Part shown: one piece after another, positions 23,701 to 32,939 of the stretch | How positions within the stretch are numbered: the first letter of the stretch is position 1 | Layout of the letters: each line of letters opens with the position of its first letter | Origin: Leptodactylus fallax | Lineage: Eukaryota; Chordata; Amphibia; Anura; Leptodactylidae | Assembly (NCBI GenBank): GCA_947044405.1 | Contig: CAMRHE010000167.1 | Span: 3,641,001 to 3,705,000, forward strand | Reading direction: 5' to 3' | DNA: 64,000 nucleotides | Notes under the pieces: model-generated | What the model was told of the DNA's origin: nothing | Databases searched by the model: none | What the model saw: the letters and a program-made list of their open reading frames with translations, nothing else | Position numbers and translations under genes: made by a program

Positions 23701-23761
23701 AGCTCGTAGACAAGCAATATCTGAAGAGGTCAAAGATATGTTGGCACTTGGGGGTCATTGA
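20702..23761 (+). CDS. Gypsy (Gmr1-type) Gag-protease-integrase polyprotein, 1019 aa
   Basis: Gln-rich coiled N-terminus (residues 20-50), then a capsid segment (about 80-245) with WLQPEEATPAQIVEKLVLD and LPPQIQLWV, which resembles the SCAN fold. A CX2CX4HX4C zinc knuckle follows at residues 296-309 (CWRCQEFGHVAAYC) and an aspartic protease motif ALLDSGN near 355. Integrase comes next: HHCC (HKHVLGGHL ... CNSCPEC), core Asp in MDLVGP, Asp in LTDQGTPF, Glu in the VERFNK segment, and a GPY/F-type module (GPYEIVERMG). The frame ends at 23761 after five G where RT homology continues in another frame. Start 20702 is the first ATG; 20753 (MEDVIKQMG) is a good alternative. Confidence 0.92.
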   Translation: MMSWVKAAGEIQKETASMEDVIKQMGQILAQQQQTQAQQQQTLALLSRALIDQRTAGEGAGARENSREQTAARAAVRTSLQKMTSSDDVEAFLQVFERVAEREKLPKGQWANVVAPFLTGEPQKAYYDLSEQEAEDYSKLKGEILARLRVNTHVRAGRVHHWTFSESLPPRFQMFDLISLVKKWLQPEEATPAQIVEKLVLDKYTRSLPPQIQLWVGQAGPTTADQLVGLVERYQATDELRQSSPRPGNPKTGKTIPLTSGVRKVVRGGGSEGEQAAGTMDSRPRSQNRDPYCLRCWRCQEFGHVAAYCPLTTEPMDCNSSRRISLFAQPACTAEIATEPQMCTVTIAERAVLALLDSGNLVTLVHHELVDPTLCGEQTVGVLCIHGEIREYPITEVTIHTASGTVPHKVGVVKSLFHSVIIGRDFPLFWAMWKKQGLPCPKNDKTGDVLSEVNPEPFDPDRETPAVGVTQDGGVFPLSVLAGDSEGQEEVPEMPELEVTREKFGTAKIRDPNLSHARENVKVINGEPQYPGADKEFPYISMKQDLLYRINQVRGEIVEQLVVPRPYQRVALDLAHKHVLGGHLGYGKTKERLLQRFYWPGVDKHIQEYCNSCPECQLTAPVSHFKSPLVPLPIIEVPFERIAMDLVGPVVKSVRGHQYILVVLDYATRYPEAVPLRHTSAKLIAKEIFEMFSRTGIPKEILTDQGTPFMSKVMREMCKLLKIKHLRTSVYHPQTDGLVERFNKTLNGMLKRVVSKDGKDWDCLLPCLMFAIREVPQSSTGFSPFELLYGRHPWGLLDIARETWEQEQTPYRSVIEHITLMQDRITAVMPIVKEHMEQAQRAQSWVYNRTAKLRTFTPGDRVLVLVPTVESKFLAKWQGPYEIVERMGEVNYKVYQPGKRKPEQIYHINLLKPWKDRETLTIVGTPGQVTTEKVKTPVKASPKVQISESLSKAQKQESKEFVQKNNYVFSELPGRTNVIKHDIVTEPQVRVNLKNYRIPEARRQAISEEVKDMLALGGH

Positions 23762-25000
23762 GGAGTCCAAGAGTAACTGGTCCAACCCCATTGTTTTGAT
23801 TCCTAAACCAGATGGTACCATTAGGTTCTGTAATGATTTCCGTAAGCTTAATGAAGTTTCAAAATTTGATGCGTACCCAATGCCCAGAGTCGATGAGTTA
23901 ATCGACAGGTTGGGACATGCCAGATATTTCTCCACCCTCGACTTAACCAAAGGATACTGGCAGGTGCCGCTCACTAAGGAAGCCAGAGAAAAAACGGCAT
24001 TTGTCACCCCAGACGGCCTGTTCCAATATGTGACTATGCCGTTTGGTTTACACGGGGCTCCAGCAACGTTCCAGAGGTTGATGGACAGAGTCCTTAAGCC
24101 TCATCGAAGGTATGCTTCAGCCTACCTAGATGACATTGTCATCTTTAGTACGGACTGGGAGAGTCACTTACCAAAGGTCCAGGCCGTACTAAATTCCCTT
24201 CGGGCAGCTGGTTTAACCGCCAACCCAAAAAAATGTGCTTTGGGTCTGGAAGAGGCCAAATACCTGGGGTACATAATAGGCCGAGGGGTAATAAAGCCAC
24301 AGGTTAATAAAGTAGAGGCCATCCAAAATTGGCCCCGACCCTTGAATAAAAAGCAGGTGAGAGCTTTTTTGGGAATCGTAGGGTACTATCGTAGGTTCAT
24401 CCCTAACTTTGCGACTATTGCAGCCCCGCTGACAGACCTGACTAGGGGAACTAGCTCCGTAATGGTTAAGTGGACTGAAGAGGCTGAGGGGGCCTTTCAG
24501 GAGTTGAAGTCAACCCTCTGCAAGCAGCCGGTGTTGATTACACCTGACTTTACGAAAGAATTCATAGTTCAGACTGACGCCTCTGATGTGGGGTTAGGGG
24601 CAGTGTTGTCCCAAATGGTAGGTGGTGAAGAGCACCCGGTTACCTATCTGAGTTGGAAACTTACACCGCCAGAAAAAAATTACAGTATTGTGGAAAGGGA
24701 GTGTTTAGCCATTAAGTGGGCCCTCGAATCCCTGAGGTATTACCTTCTGGGCTGACACTTTAAATTGATCACTGATCACTCGCCCCTTACTTGGATGTGC
24801 CATACCAAAGAGAGAAATGCCAGAGTAACCAGGTGGTTTCTAACATTACAGAACTTCAAATTTACATTGGAACACAGAGCAGGCAAGCTGCAGGGGAATG
24901 CCGACGCCCTTTCCAGGACCCATTGTATGTTGGCTAGAGGTGTCCGCCCCTACAGGTCCGAACAAAGGGGGGGGGGGGTATGTGAGAAAGTGACAGGACA
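23748..25000 (+). pseudogene. Gypsy (Gmr1-type) reverse transcriptase and RNase H, separated by a frameshift and a stop
   Basis: Frame 23748-24755 holds a complete RT: KPDGTIRFCNDFRKLN, FSTLDLTKGYWQVPL with the first Asp, TMPFGLHGAPATFQ, YLDDIVIF (24123-24134), LGYIIGRG, and ALFG-like RAFLGIVGYYRRF, then the start of RNase H (QTDASDVGLGAVL). A TGA at 24753-24755 interrupts RNase H; the next frame begins HFKLITDHSPL and ends with GNADALSRTH. CGA to TGA by CpG decay is the simplest origin. The link to the upstream polyprotein is lost by the five-G run at 23750-23754. The ATG at 23748 is incidental. Confidence 0.93.
24965..24980 (+). promoter_or_regulatory. Gypsy polypurine tract
   Basis: AAAG followed by a run of about 12 G, ending two bases before the 3' LTR. 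This is the expected plus-strand primer position. Confidence 0.8.
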
Positions 25001-25476
25001 AGTGCTGGAGTCACGGTATGTCAGTCCCCGGGTTTTGTCATATAACTGGTCCAGCACGGGGTTTTGAGTAAGCCCCAGCTCAGGTGCGAGTCTTGAGGCT
25101 CATTACTGGCCCATATAGACCTGCAGAGCCTGCACTTGAATGCAGATCCTGGGGAGTGAGAGCAGGCGTCTGGATCTGTCCTGATCTCCCAAAAACGCTT
25201 ATTGTGCCAAACTGGTTGCTGGTGTGGCTGGCAGACAGCCACACAGGTTAGTAAGCAAGTGTTCTGTTTAGATAGCCGCTCAGACGAGCAGGAGTTTTGT
25301 TTATTTTTTGTGCCTGATGTTAAGGCTGATATTGTTTTGCCTGTTTTCCTGAAAGGGAAGGTTTATTTATTTTGTTGCCATTTTCTTAAATAAACCTGTT
25401 ACACCCTAGCTCTCGTGTCACTGTCTCTGACTGTTTGGGCCCGTACCTAGGCTGCTACTGAGCTACCTCCCTCACA
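24981..25476 (+). repeat. Gypsy 3' LTR (496 bp)
   Basis: It differs from the 5' LTR only by AG (CTCAAGTG/CTCAGGTG), GA (GAGCGGGC/GAGCAGGC) and CT (TACCGAGC/TACTGAGC) exchanges. It ends CTCACA directly before the second ACAT. Confidence 0.96.
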
Positions 25477-25480
25477 ACAT

Positions 25481-25869
25481 GAATCAAAAACATTATGGAC
25501 AGGACTATATCTCCTGACCGGGAGAAGGAAAATTAAGTCCAAGTAGGTGTAAACTTGTACACCACGCGAGACCAGCTTAGGGTCTCGCAGCTGGACAACC
25601 CCCCTAGGAAGGGGAGCAGGGGAGAACTGTGAGTAAACAGTCAACTAGAGCCGCCAGGAATAATATCAGGCAGCAAGGGTGAACTACAACTATGGACAGG
25701 ACAGGTAACAACCTGCCCTACCTGCTAATCAGGTATCAATATCCTCTCCGCATCAAGGAGAGGAAATAAAATAACGGTTAAGGGACCAACAGATATAAGC
25801 ATAAGTCATTAAACGGCACCATCCAGGGGGGCTGGGGGGAGTGAATAATGAGGGGAGAAGCATCCGCAG
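25481..25869 (-). other. L1/Tx1-type LINE spacer downstream of ORF1
   Basis: Non-coding on both strands as far as I can see. On the minus strand it follows the ORF1 end and leads to the Gypsy insertion site. Confidence 0.5.
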
Positions 25870-27188
25870 ATCATGGGGTTGGGGGGTCCATCCGTTGTCG
25901 TCAAGGCGCTGTACTCGGAGAAGGCAGATGATGGCGTCATGAGGTCTGCACAGTCCATACTGGAGGGGGTGGTGGTGGAGGAGCAACTATTTTCCAATCG
26001 GGCAATTCTGGAGAAGGAACATCCAAGATAGCCCAGAACCGTTCCAGGTCCGCATGGGAGCACAGGGTCGCGGAGCGGCCATTATGCCGGGTCTTGAGGG
26101 TAAACAGGATGCCCCAGTGGTAGGGTACTTGACGGTCACACAGAAGTTGGAGCAGGGGGCGGAGGTGTCTCTATTTCTGGAGTGTAATGCAGGAAAGGTC
26201 TTGATATAGCTTAATTTTCGCCCCGTCAAAATTAAAGTCCCGATGATGTCTAGCTTTAGCTAAAATAGCTTCCTTCAAAGCAAAGTCATGCATGCAAATG
26301 ACATCACGAGGAGTAGGACCAGAGCCCTTGGTGTGCAGGGCTCGGTGGGCCTGGTCAAACTTAATCTTGTGGGAAGGAGGTTCCTGCAATATGGAGTTGA
26401 AGAGCGTCTCCAGGGTAGTATGTAGATCTTCTGCTGCGGTGGACTCAGGAAGGCCCTTGACCATAATATTGTTATGTTATTGGAGGGGCACTGCTTTGTT
26501 GGGCCCTAGGCAAGGAGGTATGAGCGGGTGACCTTTGGGCGCCAGCCACAAAGGGGACATAGAGGCGGTTGCCCCCAGGTCCACTTCGTCCCCCCCAGGA
26601 ATGAGTTGGTGAGGTCTGGGGGGGCTGCTGTAGAGAGCCAGGTGAAGAGGGGGCCCCAGGTACATCAGGAGCGGAGGGCCCTCCAACAGGCAGGTCAGGA
26701 GCTGCATCAGCAGGAGGGGAGGAGGCAGAGTTGTGACAAGCCCCAGTGACAGGCTGCTAAGAAGGTTGTGGAGCACCCCCCTCTAGCAAGCGAGGGGGAG
26801 AGACTGGAGAGGATGGCAGCATGGGAACAGTATTGCAGGCCAGCGGAGGAGGGGGAGTACATGCAGAAAGTGGGTCCACGGCCACGAGGAGCTGCAGAGT
26901 TGCGGCAGCCATCACAGGAGCGTCTCCAGAAGGGCAGTGCTGCGAGTCCGATATGGCCTGGGGTGTAGGAGCGGTGTCAGAGCCGCCTAGGCTGAGCGGG
27001 GCCTCTGTGGGATACTTAGCCGCCGAAGCAGTCACGGCGGTCGGGGACGGGCAAGATGTCCGCCGCCTCGCGGATGTCCGAGCGGGAGCCGGCCCCCCGT
27101 GCAGAAAGGAGCTAAGTGTCGGCTGCTTAGAGGTCGCGGGAGGAGCAGTGTTTCCCAAGGAAGCAGCCTGAGGCAATTTCCTCCCCAT
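25870..27188 (-). pseudogene. L1/Tx1-type LINE ORF1 (RNA-binding protein), decayed
   Basis: The minus-strand frame 27188-26757 starts MGRKLPQ and is Pro/Ala-rich, a plausible disordered N-terminus. Frame 26464-26171 begins MVKGLPES, followed by KIKFDQAHRALHTKG, PRDVICMHDF, LKEAILAKAR and FDGAKIKLYQDLS. These match the RRM-like and C-terminal parts of L1-type ORF1 proteins, which coat LINE RNA. The coiled-coil region expected between the two is not recognisable, so there is an internal deletion or heavy decay. Further C-terminal sequence continues out of frame to about 25870. The position upstream of ORF2 on the same strand supports the call. Confidence 0.75.
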
Positions 27189-27298
27189 GGGTGCTTGGGA
27201 AAGCTGGGTTGGTCCTGTTACAGTAGCAGGCAGGGCAGGAGCTCTGGCAGTGTGCGACCACTCACATCAGGCTTCAGGCCACGCCCCCCCCAAATCTC

Positions 27299-27529
27299 AT
27301 TTTACTATCGACGTGGTTTATATCTAATGTTTTTGTTATCCGTTATCTCCGGTGACATCCACTATACTAATAGTATTGGGTATTCTGCCCATTGACATAT
27401 TAACAATGTTTATTAGTCCATCTAGATTGTTAAGTACCATTTTTTTGCTATTAAACAAGTATTTAAAAGCTGCAGACTTTTGATCAACCTGTGGTATCTT
27501 CCCCAGATCTGGTGTCACATAGCCTCTAC
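27299..27529. other. No gene seen
   Basis: AT-rich spacer between the LINE 5' end and the hAT terminus. It probably continues the sequence left of 12538 if the LINE is removed. Confidence 0.4.
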
Positions 27530-27551
27530 ATCATATGTAGAGATGAACGAA

Positions 27552-28763
27552 TTTTACAAAAATTCGATTCGACTAATTTTCCAAAGTTTCCAAAAAGATT
27601 TGCTTCGATCCAAATTAATTTGCGGCGAAAAGCGTTAAAAAACATCTATTTCCTGGCTTCAAAGAGCCTGTATAGTGGTGTAGAACACTGTGCCTTGCAG
27701 TAACACGCATAGGGAGCTTGCTGTGGTAGTGAAACAATACTGTGAGTCAGTATGGAATGCACATGACAGGCGTCACTCTTAGAACCACTGCACACTTCAC
27801 TTATTTGGTCAGTTACGGAGCCAAAACTGACCAACTAACTCAAGTGTGAACTCAGCCTTACAGGTCGATGTTAGTGCCAGGTATAAAGAACCGTGCAGAG
27901 GCCCAAGACCCTACTGTAGCGTGAAAGAGCTCACTGCTTTTACACCGTCGTCTGCTCTTTCCACATAGATGTCTACAGAACCTATTCTATTAAATGCTTA
28001 TATAAGTAGAGCCCCCCTGACAGAGTGGAGAGGGTGTCAACAGTAAGTTTGTGTTGACGTCACTTATCATTTTGCCCTTCCTCTAATCCATCAGAGTAAT
28101 AACCCCCCCCAAAAAACGGATCCTGTCTGATGACCATCCGCCTTCACTCAGTCAGGATTTGGTCAGTAAACCATCAGTATAGCTCATGCCAAAAAAAAAC
28201 AGGATTGGATCCAAAACAGAGATGACACGTGAATGTAATATTTGCATGTCTTCTGTGTTTTGTACCCACTCCTGCTTTTGGCTACCAAATCATAAGCCAA
28301 TTCTGATGGGACCATACAGGCCTTACAGGTGCTACACCGACAGGATCCGTTGTGCGTCTCATTTTTCCTTCCTTCTGACAGATCAAAATAAGGGTCAAAT
28401 AAATGATGATGTCAACCAGGCCAAAAAGGCAAAATAGTGGCCCAGTCATGGTGTAGTGAACGTGGGAACAGCATGAGAAGTGACATAGTGTTGAGGTAGC
28501 AGCGGCATGAGGAGGCCACAGAGTGGCAAGTTGACAATGTGGAGTTGGGAGGTGGGTGGCACAAACAGTACCCACTGACGATGGTGGCTGTAAAAAGGTG
28601 CACTTGGCATCAGATGTGTGGCATCAGGTGGGTGGCAGCATCAGAATAGTAACTGAGGCAGGTAGCCAGAAGAAACCGGTCTCTTTTGTTAAAGTTTGGG
28701 TGAGGTAGCATGGATGATTTAATCTGATGCATCAGGCATTGGTGGGTGGAAATCCTGGCTGAT
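27552..28763 (-). other. hAT 3' non-coding region
   Basis: No coding sequence. It contains a worn MITE-like stretch (about 27780-28430; GTGAACTCAGCCTTACAG near 27848, GACAGGATCCGTTGTGCG near 28338). Between the transposase stop and the left terminus nothing else is recognisable. Confidence 0.45.
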
Positions 28764-30112
28764 CTACGCCTGATTCATCTTGACAAAGGTCAGTCTCTCC
28801 ACATTTTGGGTGGACAGACGAGTTCTACTTGGGGTAACTATGGCCCCTGCTGCACTAAACACCCGCTCTGATGCCACACTACTGGCTGGGCAGGACAGCT
28901 TTTCCAGGGCAAACTCAGCCAGTTGCGGCCACAAATCCAGTTTGGCTGCCCAGTAGTCCAGCGGATCTTCAATGACTGGTGGCAGGGTGCACTCCAAGTA
29001 TACCACCACCTGCTGGTTCAGGTTCTGCTCTATGTCTAGCTGCACGTGAGTTGTTTCTTCACTATGTGGGTGAAGAAAGCTGCTCATCAGTGATTCTAAG
29101 CTCAGGCTGCTGCTGATGGAGCTGATACTGCTCCTGCCCCCCCCCCCCACCAGCAGCCATGGAAGTGCAAGGTGAGCGCCCAGGGCTCCCCCGGTCAGAC
29201 CTGCGAGAGGATGGACAATGGCGCAGATAGGCAGCGGTCAACTGACTACATAAGATGTCTCTATAGTAGTTCAGTTTGTCCTCCCTCTCAGTGGGTATAA
29301 AAAAGGCCCACATTTTTGACCTGTAGCGAGGGTCTAACATGATGGAGAACCAGTAGTCATACCTCTGCCAAATGGTGACAATTCTGCTGTTACTACGCAA
29401 GCAACTGAGCATGCATCAGGCCATTTGCGGAAGTGACTCAGAGGGACTCCCTGCATCCATCTCCCTGCATACTGCCACGGTGTGTCTGGGTCATCTGCCT
29501 CGTCTTCCTCATCTCCTTCTTGCTCTTCCAGCTACTCCTGCTCCACCTCTCCTGTCACCTGTGTAGAAAAACCACCCATTTTGCTACACATTGCTTGTGC
29601 TCCAATGTCCTCCTCCTCATCCAGCTCAGCCCCCACAGGGCTCATGTGGCCGTGAGATGTAGGTGCCACATCTCCAGTCCCCTGACCAGCCAGATTTAAC
29701 AGCATCTTTTCCAGGATATGAATCAATGGAATTACGTTGTTCATCCCATAGTCCTGGCGACTGACTAATAAAGTTGCCTCCTCAAAGGGCATGAGCAAAC
29801 GGCAGATGTCACGCATGAGCTGCCACTGGCTAACATCTTGCAAACGACAAAGGTAGAGACACCAAGCAATACATAGTGTAGTATCGTTAAACAGACACAA
29901 TGATCCAAATAGTAAAAAATGGCTCCTCACCTTTTTAGGGGTAAAATAACAACAAGAGGTGTACGGAACCAAAACAGGAAAGGACTGGAGGCTGGAGCTG
30001 TCACTGTAACACCATGAAAGGTGTAAACAGAGTATAGAAACAAGGCCCTGGATAACAGGGACTGCACAGGACCAGTGAAATAAGGACAAAATCTTTTATT
30101 TCAGGAGATAAA

Positions 30113-30159
30113 ACACACAACGTGTTTTGGGGTTTTTAGTACCCCTTTTTCAAGTGTGT
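30113..30159 (-). ncRNA. Hammerhead-ribozyme-like motif, copy B (degenerate)
   Basis: Minus strand: stem I ACACAC / GTGTGT, core TTGAAAA, stem II GGGG / CCCC around TACTAAAAA, then AAAACACGTT in the place of GAAACGCGTC. The changes from copy A are C-to-T/G-to-A transitions, largely at CpG sites. The fold is retained but the GAA triad is lost, so cleavage is unlikely. Confidence 0.6.
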
Positions 30160-30286
30160 ACTAGTATTATAGGTCCAACAGGGGTGAGGCAGGTATCTAG
30201 GCAGAGTATAGAAACAAGGACCAGGATAACAGGGACTGCGCAGGACCAGTGAAATAAGGGTAAAATCTTTTATTTCAGGAGATAAA

Positions 30287-30333
30287 ACACACGACGCGTT
30301 TCAGGGTCTTTAGTACCCCTTTTTCAAGTGTGT
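30287..30333 (-). ncRNA. Hammerhead-ribozyme-like motif, copy A
   Basis: Minus strand, 47 nt: stem I ACACAC with GTGTGT (6 bp), core TTGAAAA where the consensus is CUGANGA, stem II AGGG / CCCT, then GAAACGCGTC. That tail supplies the GAA triad, a self-complementary ACGCGT stem III without loop, and C at the cleavage site. The two core differences are at positions 3 and 8, which pair in the folded ribozyme; here T and A, so the pair is kept. A stem III this short is known from Penelope hammerheads, which may work as dimers. Confidence 0.7.
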
Positions 30334-32539
30334 ACTTGTATTATAGGTCCACCAGGGGTGAGGCAGGTATCTAGCTAACATCTGGCTAACATCTGGCTTT
30401 CACAGGGGAGTACCTCTGTCTGTTTGGATCATCAAGAAATCGTTTATGGCCTCTCTCTGTTCGTACAGTTTGTCCAACATATGGAGGGTTGAATTCCAAC
30501 GGGTGGAAATGTCACATATCAGCATATGTTGGGGAACTCCGTTCTGCCGCTGCAGCGCAAGGAGGGTGTGCTTGGCGGTGTACGAGTGGCTGAAGTGCAT
30601 GCAAAGTTTCCTTGACATTTTTAGGATGTCTTGCAGGGTGGAACACTTAAGGAAATGCTTGACAACCAGATTGAACACATGTGCCATGCAGGGTACATGG
30701 TTCAGCCCTCCTTGACGCAGCTCAGACACCATGTTCTGAGTTGTCGTGGAGAAAGCCAGAATTCAATTTCTTGATGAAGGACACGGAGCAGTTCCTCCCC
30801 TGTGTGACTCAGGCAAACGAGGTGTAGAACAGCGTGACACCGCTGTTCCCTGCACATGTGGTATGTTGAAGGAGCACTGTGAATTGTCCCTGCAGTGGAG
30901 GCTGAGGACACTGTGGAGGATGAGGCGGACATTGTTGCAGGACCAACGGCGTGAGAACGTCGAGGCGGAAGCTGCGTCACCTGGCCAAGTTGCTGGTGTG
31001 TCTGGGCAGGAAATACATTCACCCAGTGGGCTGTAAAGGACCTATATTGTCCTTGACTTTAGTTACAGCTCGACACGTCGGCACTACCCTGCACTTTGGC
31101 AGACACCGACAGGCTCAAGGACTGGCCCACCTTCTGTTCTACATATTTGTGCAGGGCTGGTACTGCCTTTTTGGCAAAGAAATGACAGCTCGGCACAAGC
31201 CATAAGTTCTTTGAAAGGTATAGAGACCACCACTTGGAAAGGGAGGGACTGCAGTATCAGCAAATTGGACAGCAGCATGTTCAGCTTCTGCACTGTTGGA
31301 TGAGTGCACACATACTGTCTCTTTGAAATCACTTCGGTGATGGATTGCTGATGCAATGACTGACTAGGAGGAGGAGGGGCAGGAGCATCAGGACCAGTAG
31401 ATGATGGGAAGGACACACAGCTTCCTTCGGCTGAGGTAGTGGAGCCTTGACTGCCTGAAATGGGGTGCGTGCCACTGGGTGATACAGCGGTTGCTGCGGC
31501 AGGCTGGACAACCACATTGGAGCCACAGTTCGCTGAGGCCACTTTATGGTGATGTTGCATATGTTGATGCAGGGCTGTGGTGCCAACATTGGCACCCTGG
31601 CCACACTTCACCTTCTGCCCACAGATTCCACATATGCCCATGTTCAACTCCCCCGGAGGCTTAAAAAAACTGTCACACCGCTGAGTAGGTGATTTTACCC
31701 CCAACACTCCGCACTAACTGACTGCTACCGCCACTGCCTCCGTGAACCCCTGCACCACTGCTTTCTGTGCAGGTAGGCTCCTGCAAAGCTAGTGGTCTAC
31801 CCCAGGCACGTTTGGCTCCCGACCTCCCAATGCTGCCACCCTGCTGACTCCCGGCCACGCTACCGACTTGCTGGCTCCGCTGCTGCCTCATGCCCCTTCG
31901 CCACCTGACTCCCAATTGCGATCAGCTACATCATCATCGAGTACTGTCTGCACATCACTGAAGTCCCCCTCAATGGTCTCTGAGCCAGGAGACTGAGCGC
32001 TTGCAACACCAGCTCCCACACCACTCTCCTCATCACTACTTGCTCGCCTACCCGAGGAAGCGGCAGATGTCTCCTCCAGATCTTGGCTGGGCAGTAGCTA
32101 CTAACTGTCCTGTAGTAGCTCCTGCTCACTGTATAGTGGATCTGAGCCCACAGCATAGAATACTTCTCTGGCTGAGGGAACAGAAAAGGACAGAGGCAGG
32201 TCGAGAACATGTGAGGGCCCAGGGCCTGCTCCCGGGCCATGCCAACTAAGGGTTGTGTCTGACAAACCCACCGACTCTTGGCTGGGGGTGTCTGATGTGA
32301 CTTTAGTTGAAGTGGATGACCGAGTCAACCATTTTACAACCCTGGTCAAGACATGACCGCTAGCTGACACTGGGAGCTCAGGCCTCTGTAAATGACCCCT
32401 GCTGCCACACCTCCTTACTCTGCTGCGACCTGTGCCTGCACCATAAACATTTAGGCCTGTGCCCCTCCCCTGTGCAGGGCCTGTCGCTTCTCTGTCTGAC
32501 ATACTGTTACATCAAATAAGTAAATGAAAATGAAAATAA

Positions 32540-32634
32540 TACAGGGCAAAAAGGCCTGTAATTTTCTACCTTCAAGACAACGGTGAATAAGCCCCTTATT
32601 TTTTTCCCCACTAATAAACGCTTTGAAAAGGTGT
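32540..32634. repeat. Partial unit of the hAT upstream tandem array, left of DIRS copy 1
   Basis: GGCAAAAAGGCCTGTAATTT and the following 90 bp match the units at 38605-39150. The unit stops at GGTGTT where DIRS begins and resumes as ATAACAGATTAC after 38604. Confidence 0.85.
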
Positions 32635-32772
32635 TCTCTTACGTCCTACAGCAGCACAATATGGGGTATTCCTGCCCCTGTGTGCTGGTAGGACAGGCGG
32701 AAATTTTAATTAACATAAAATATGCATGACTACACTACCCTATAATAGGGCAAAAGGACCTCCCACCCTTGT
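32635..32772. repeat. DIRS copy 1 left inverted terminal repeat
   Basis: It starts CTCTTACGTCCTACAGCAGC and matches the reverse complement of the right end over more than 110 bp, including AATTAACATAAAATATGCAT. Confidence 0.92.
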
Positions 32773-32939
32773 GTTTTTTTCTATCCTGTATGGTGGGACA
32801 GGTGGAGGGAGGTCTTTTGTCCTCCCATATTTTGTTTTTTCCCCTAAAGTTTATTAATCTTTACACCTCTCTTCTCTTCTTTCTTCCACTGGACGCCTCT
32901 GTGGAAAAGAAGGAGGGGTTTTATTTAGGCAGTTTTTTT

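Larger units (their letters stand above)
20134..25476 (+). mobile_element. Gmr1-type Ty3/Gypsy LTR retrotransposon, young and nearly intact
   Basis: Two 496-bp LTRs (TG...CA) differ at three positions, all transitions, and the target duplication ACAT flanks the element (20130-20133, 25477-25480). A primer-binding site follows the 5' LTR and a G-rich polypurine tract precedes the 3' LTR. The coding order is Gag, protease, integrase, RT, RNase H. Integrase before RT is unusual for Gypsy elements and is the known hallmark of the Gmr1 group of deuterostome Ty3/Gypsy elements. Two lesions are visible: a frameshift at 23750-23754 and a stop at 24753-24755. Confidence 0.93.
12538..27291 (-). mobile_element. 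L1/Tx1-type LINE (about 6 kb) split by two younger insertions
   Basis: Read on the minus strand the parts are: a GC-rich 5' end starting GGGGGGCGTGGCC (about 27290), an ORF1 remnant, a spacer, ORF2 with endonuclease, RT and C-terminal CCHC, and a 3' poly(A) seen as T at 12538-12555. A Gypsy element (20134-25476) and an L2 LINE (16517 to about 19850) lie inside; without them about 6 kb remains, the normal size for this group. CACATCTC before the poly(T) and CAAATCTC after the 5' end may be an imperfect target duplication. Both ORFs are broken. Confidence 0.82.
29842..30384 (-). mobile_element. Penelope-derived fragment: two 174-bp hammerhead-bearing tandem repeats plus tail
   Basis: The host hAT sequence GGCTAACATCTTG (29828-29840) is repeated as CTAACATCTGG twice at 30375-30395, marking the insertion. 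Inside are two head-to-tail units, about 30028-30201 and 30202-30375, period 174 bp, each with a hammerhead-like fold on the minus strand. A 186-bp unique segment lies toward 29842. There is no coding capacity. Tandem terminal repeats with hammerheads are known from Penelope-like elements; assignment to them rather than to a retrozyme-like element is by that analogy. Confidence 0.65.
28764..32502 (-). pseudogene. hAT transposase (BED zinc finger type), frameshifted and interrupted
   Basis: Pieces in order on the minus strand: an acidic/Ser-rich N-terminus from MSDREATGP (32502); a BED finger (about 31680-31560) with CGICGQKVKCG and HQHMQHHH; a catalytic-core stretch GGLNHVPCMAHVFNLVVKHF and CDISTRWNST (30732-30400); MLDPRYRSKMWAFF (29345-29300); and the C-terminal dimerisation region with LDLWPQLAEFALEKL and SSVASERVFSAAGAI, ending at 28764. 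Several frameshifts and a 0.5-kb Penelope insert (29842-30384) break it. hAT transposases excise the element with 8-bp target duplications and act as oligomers through the C-terminal region. Confidence 0.88.

Noticed and set aside
20702..24755. Ty1/copia element because integrase precedes RT
   Set aside because: The RT (YLDDIVIF, PFGLHGAPATFQ), the GPY/F-type module and the integrase type are Ty3/Gypsy; the order is explained by the Gmr1 group.
25753..27395. Several plus-strand frames across the LINE ORF1
   Set aside because: They are shadows of the minus-strand ORF1, helped by high GC.
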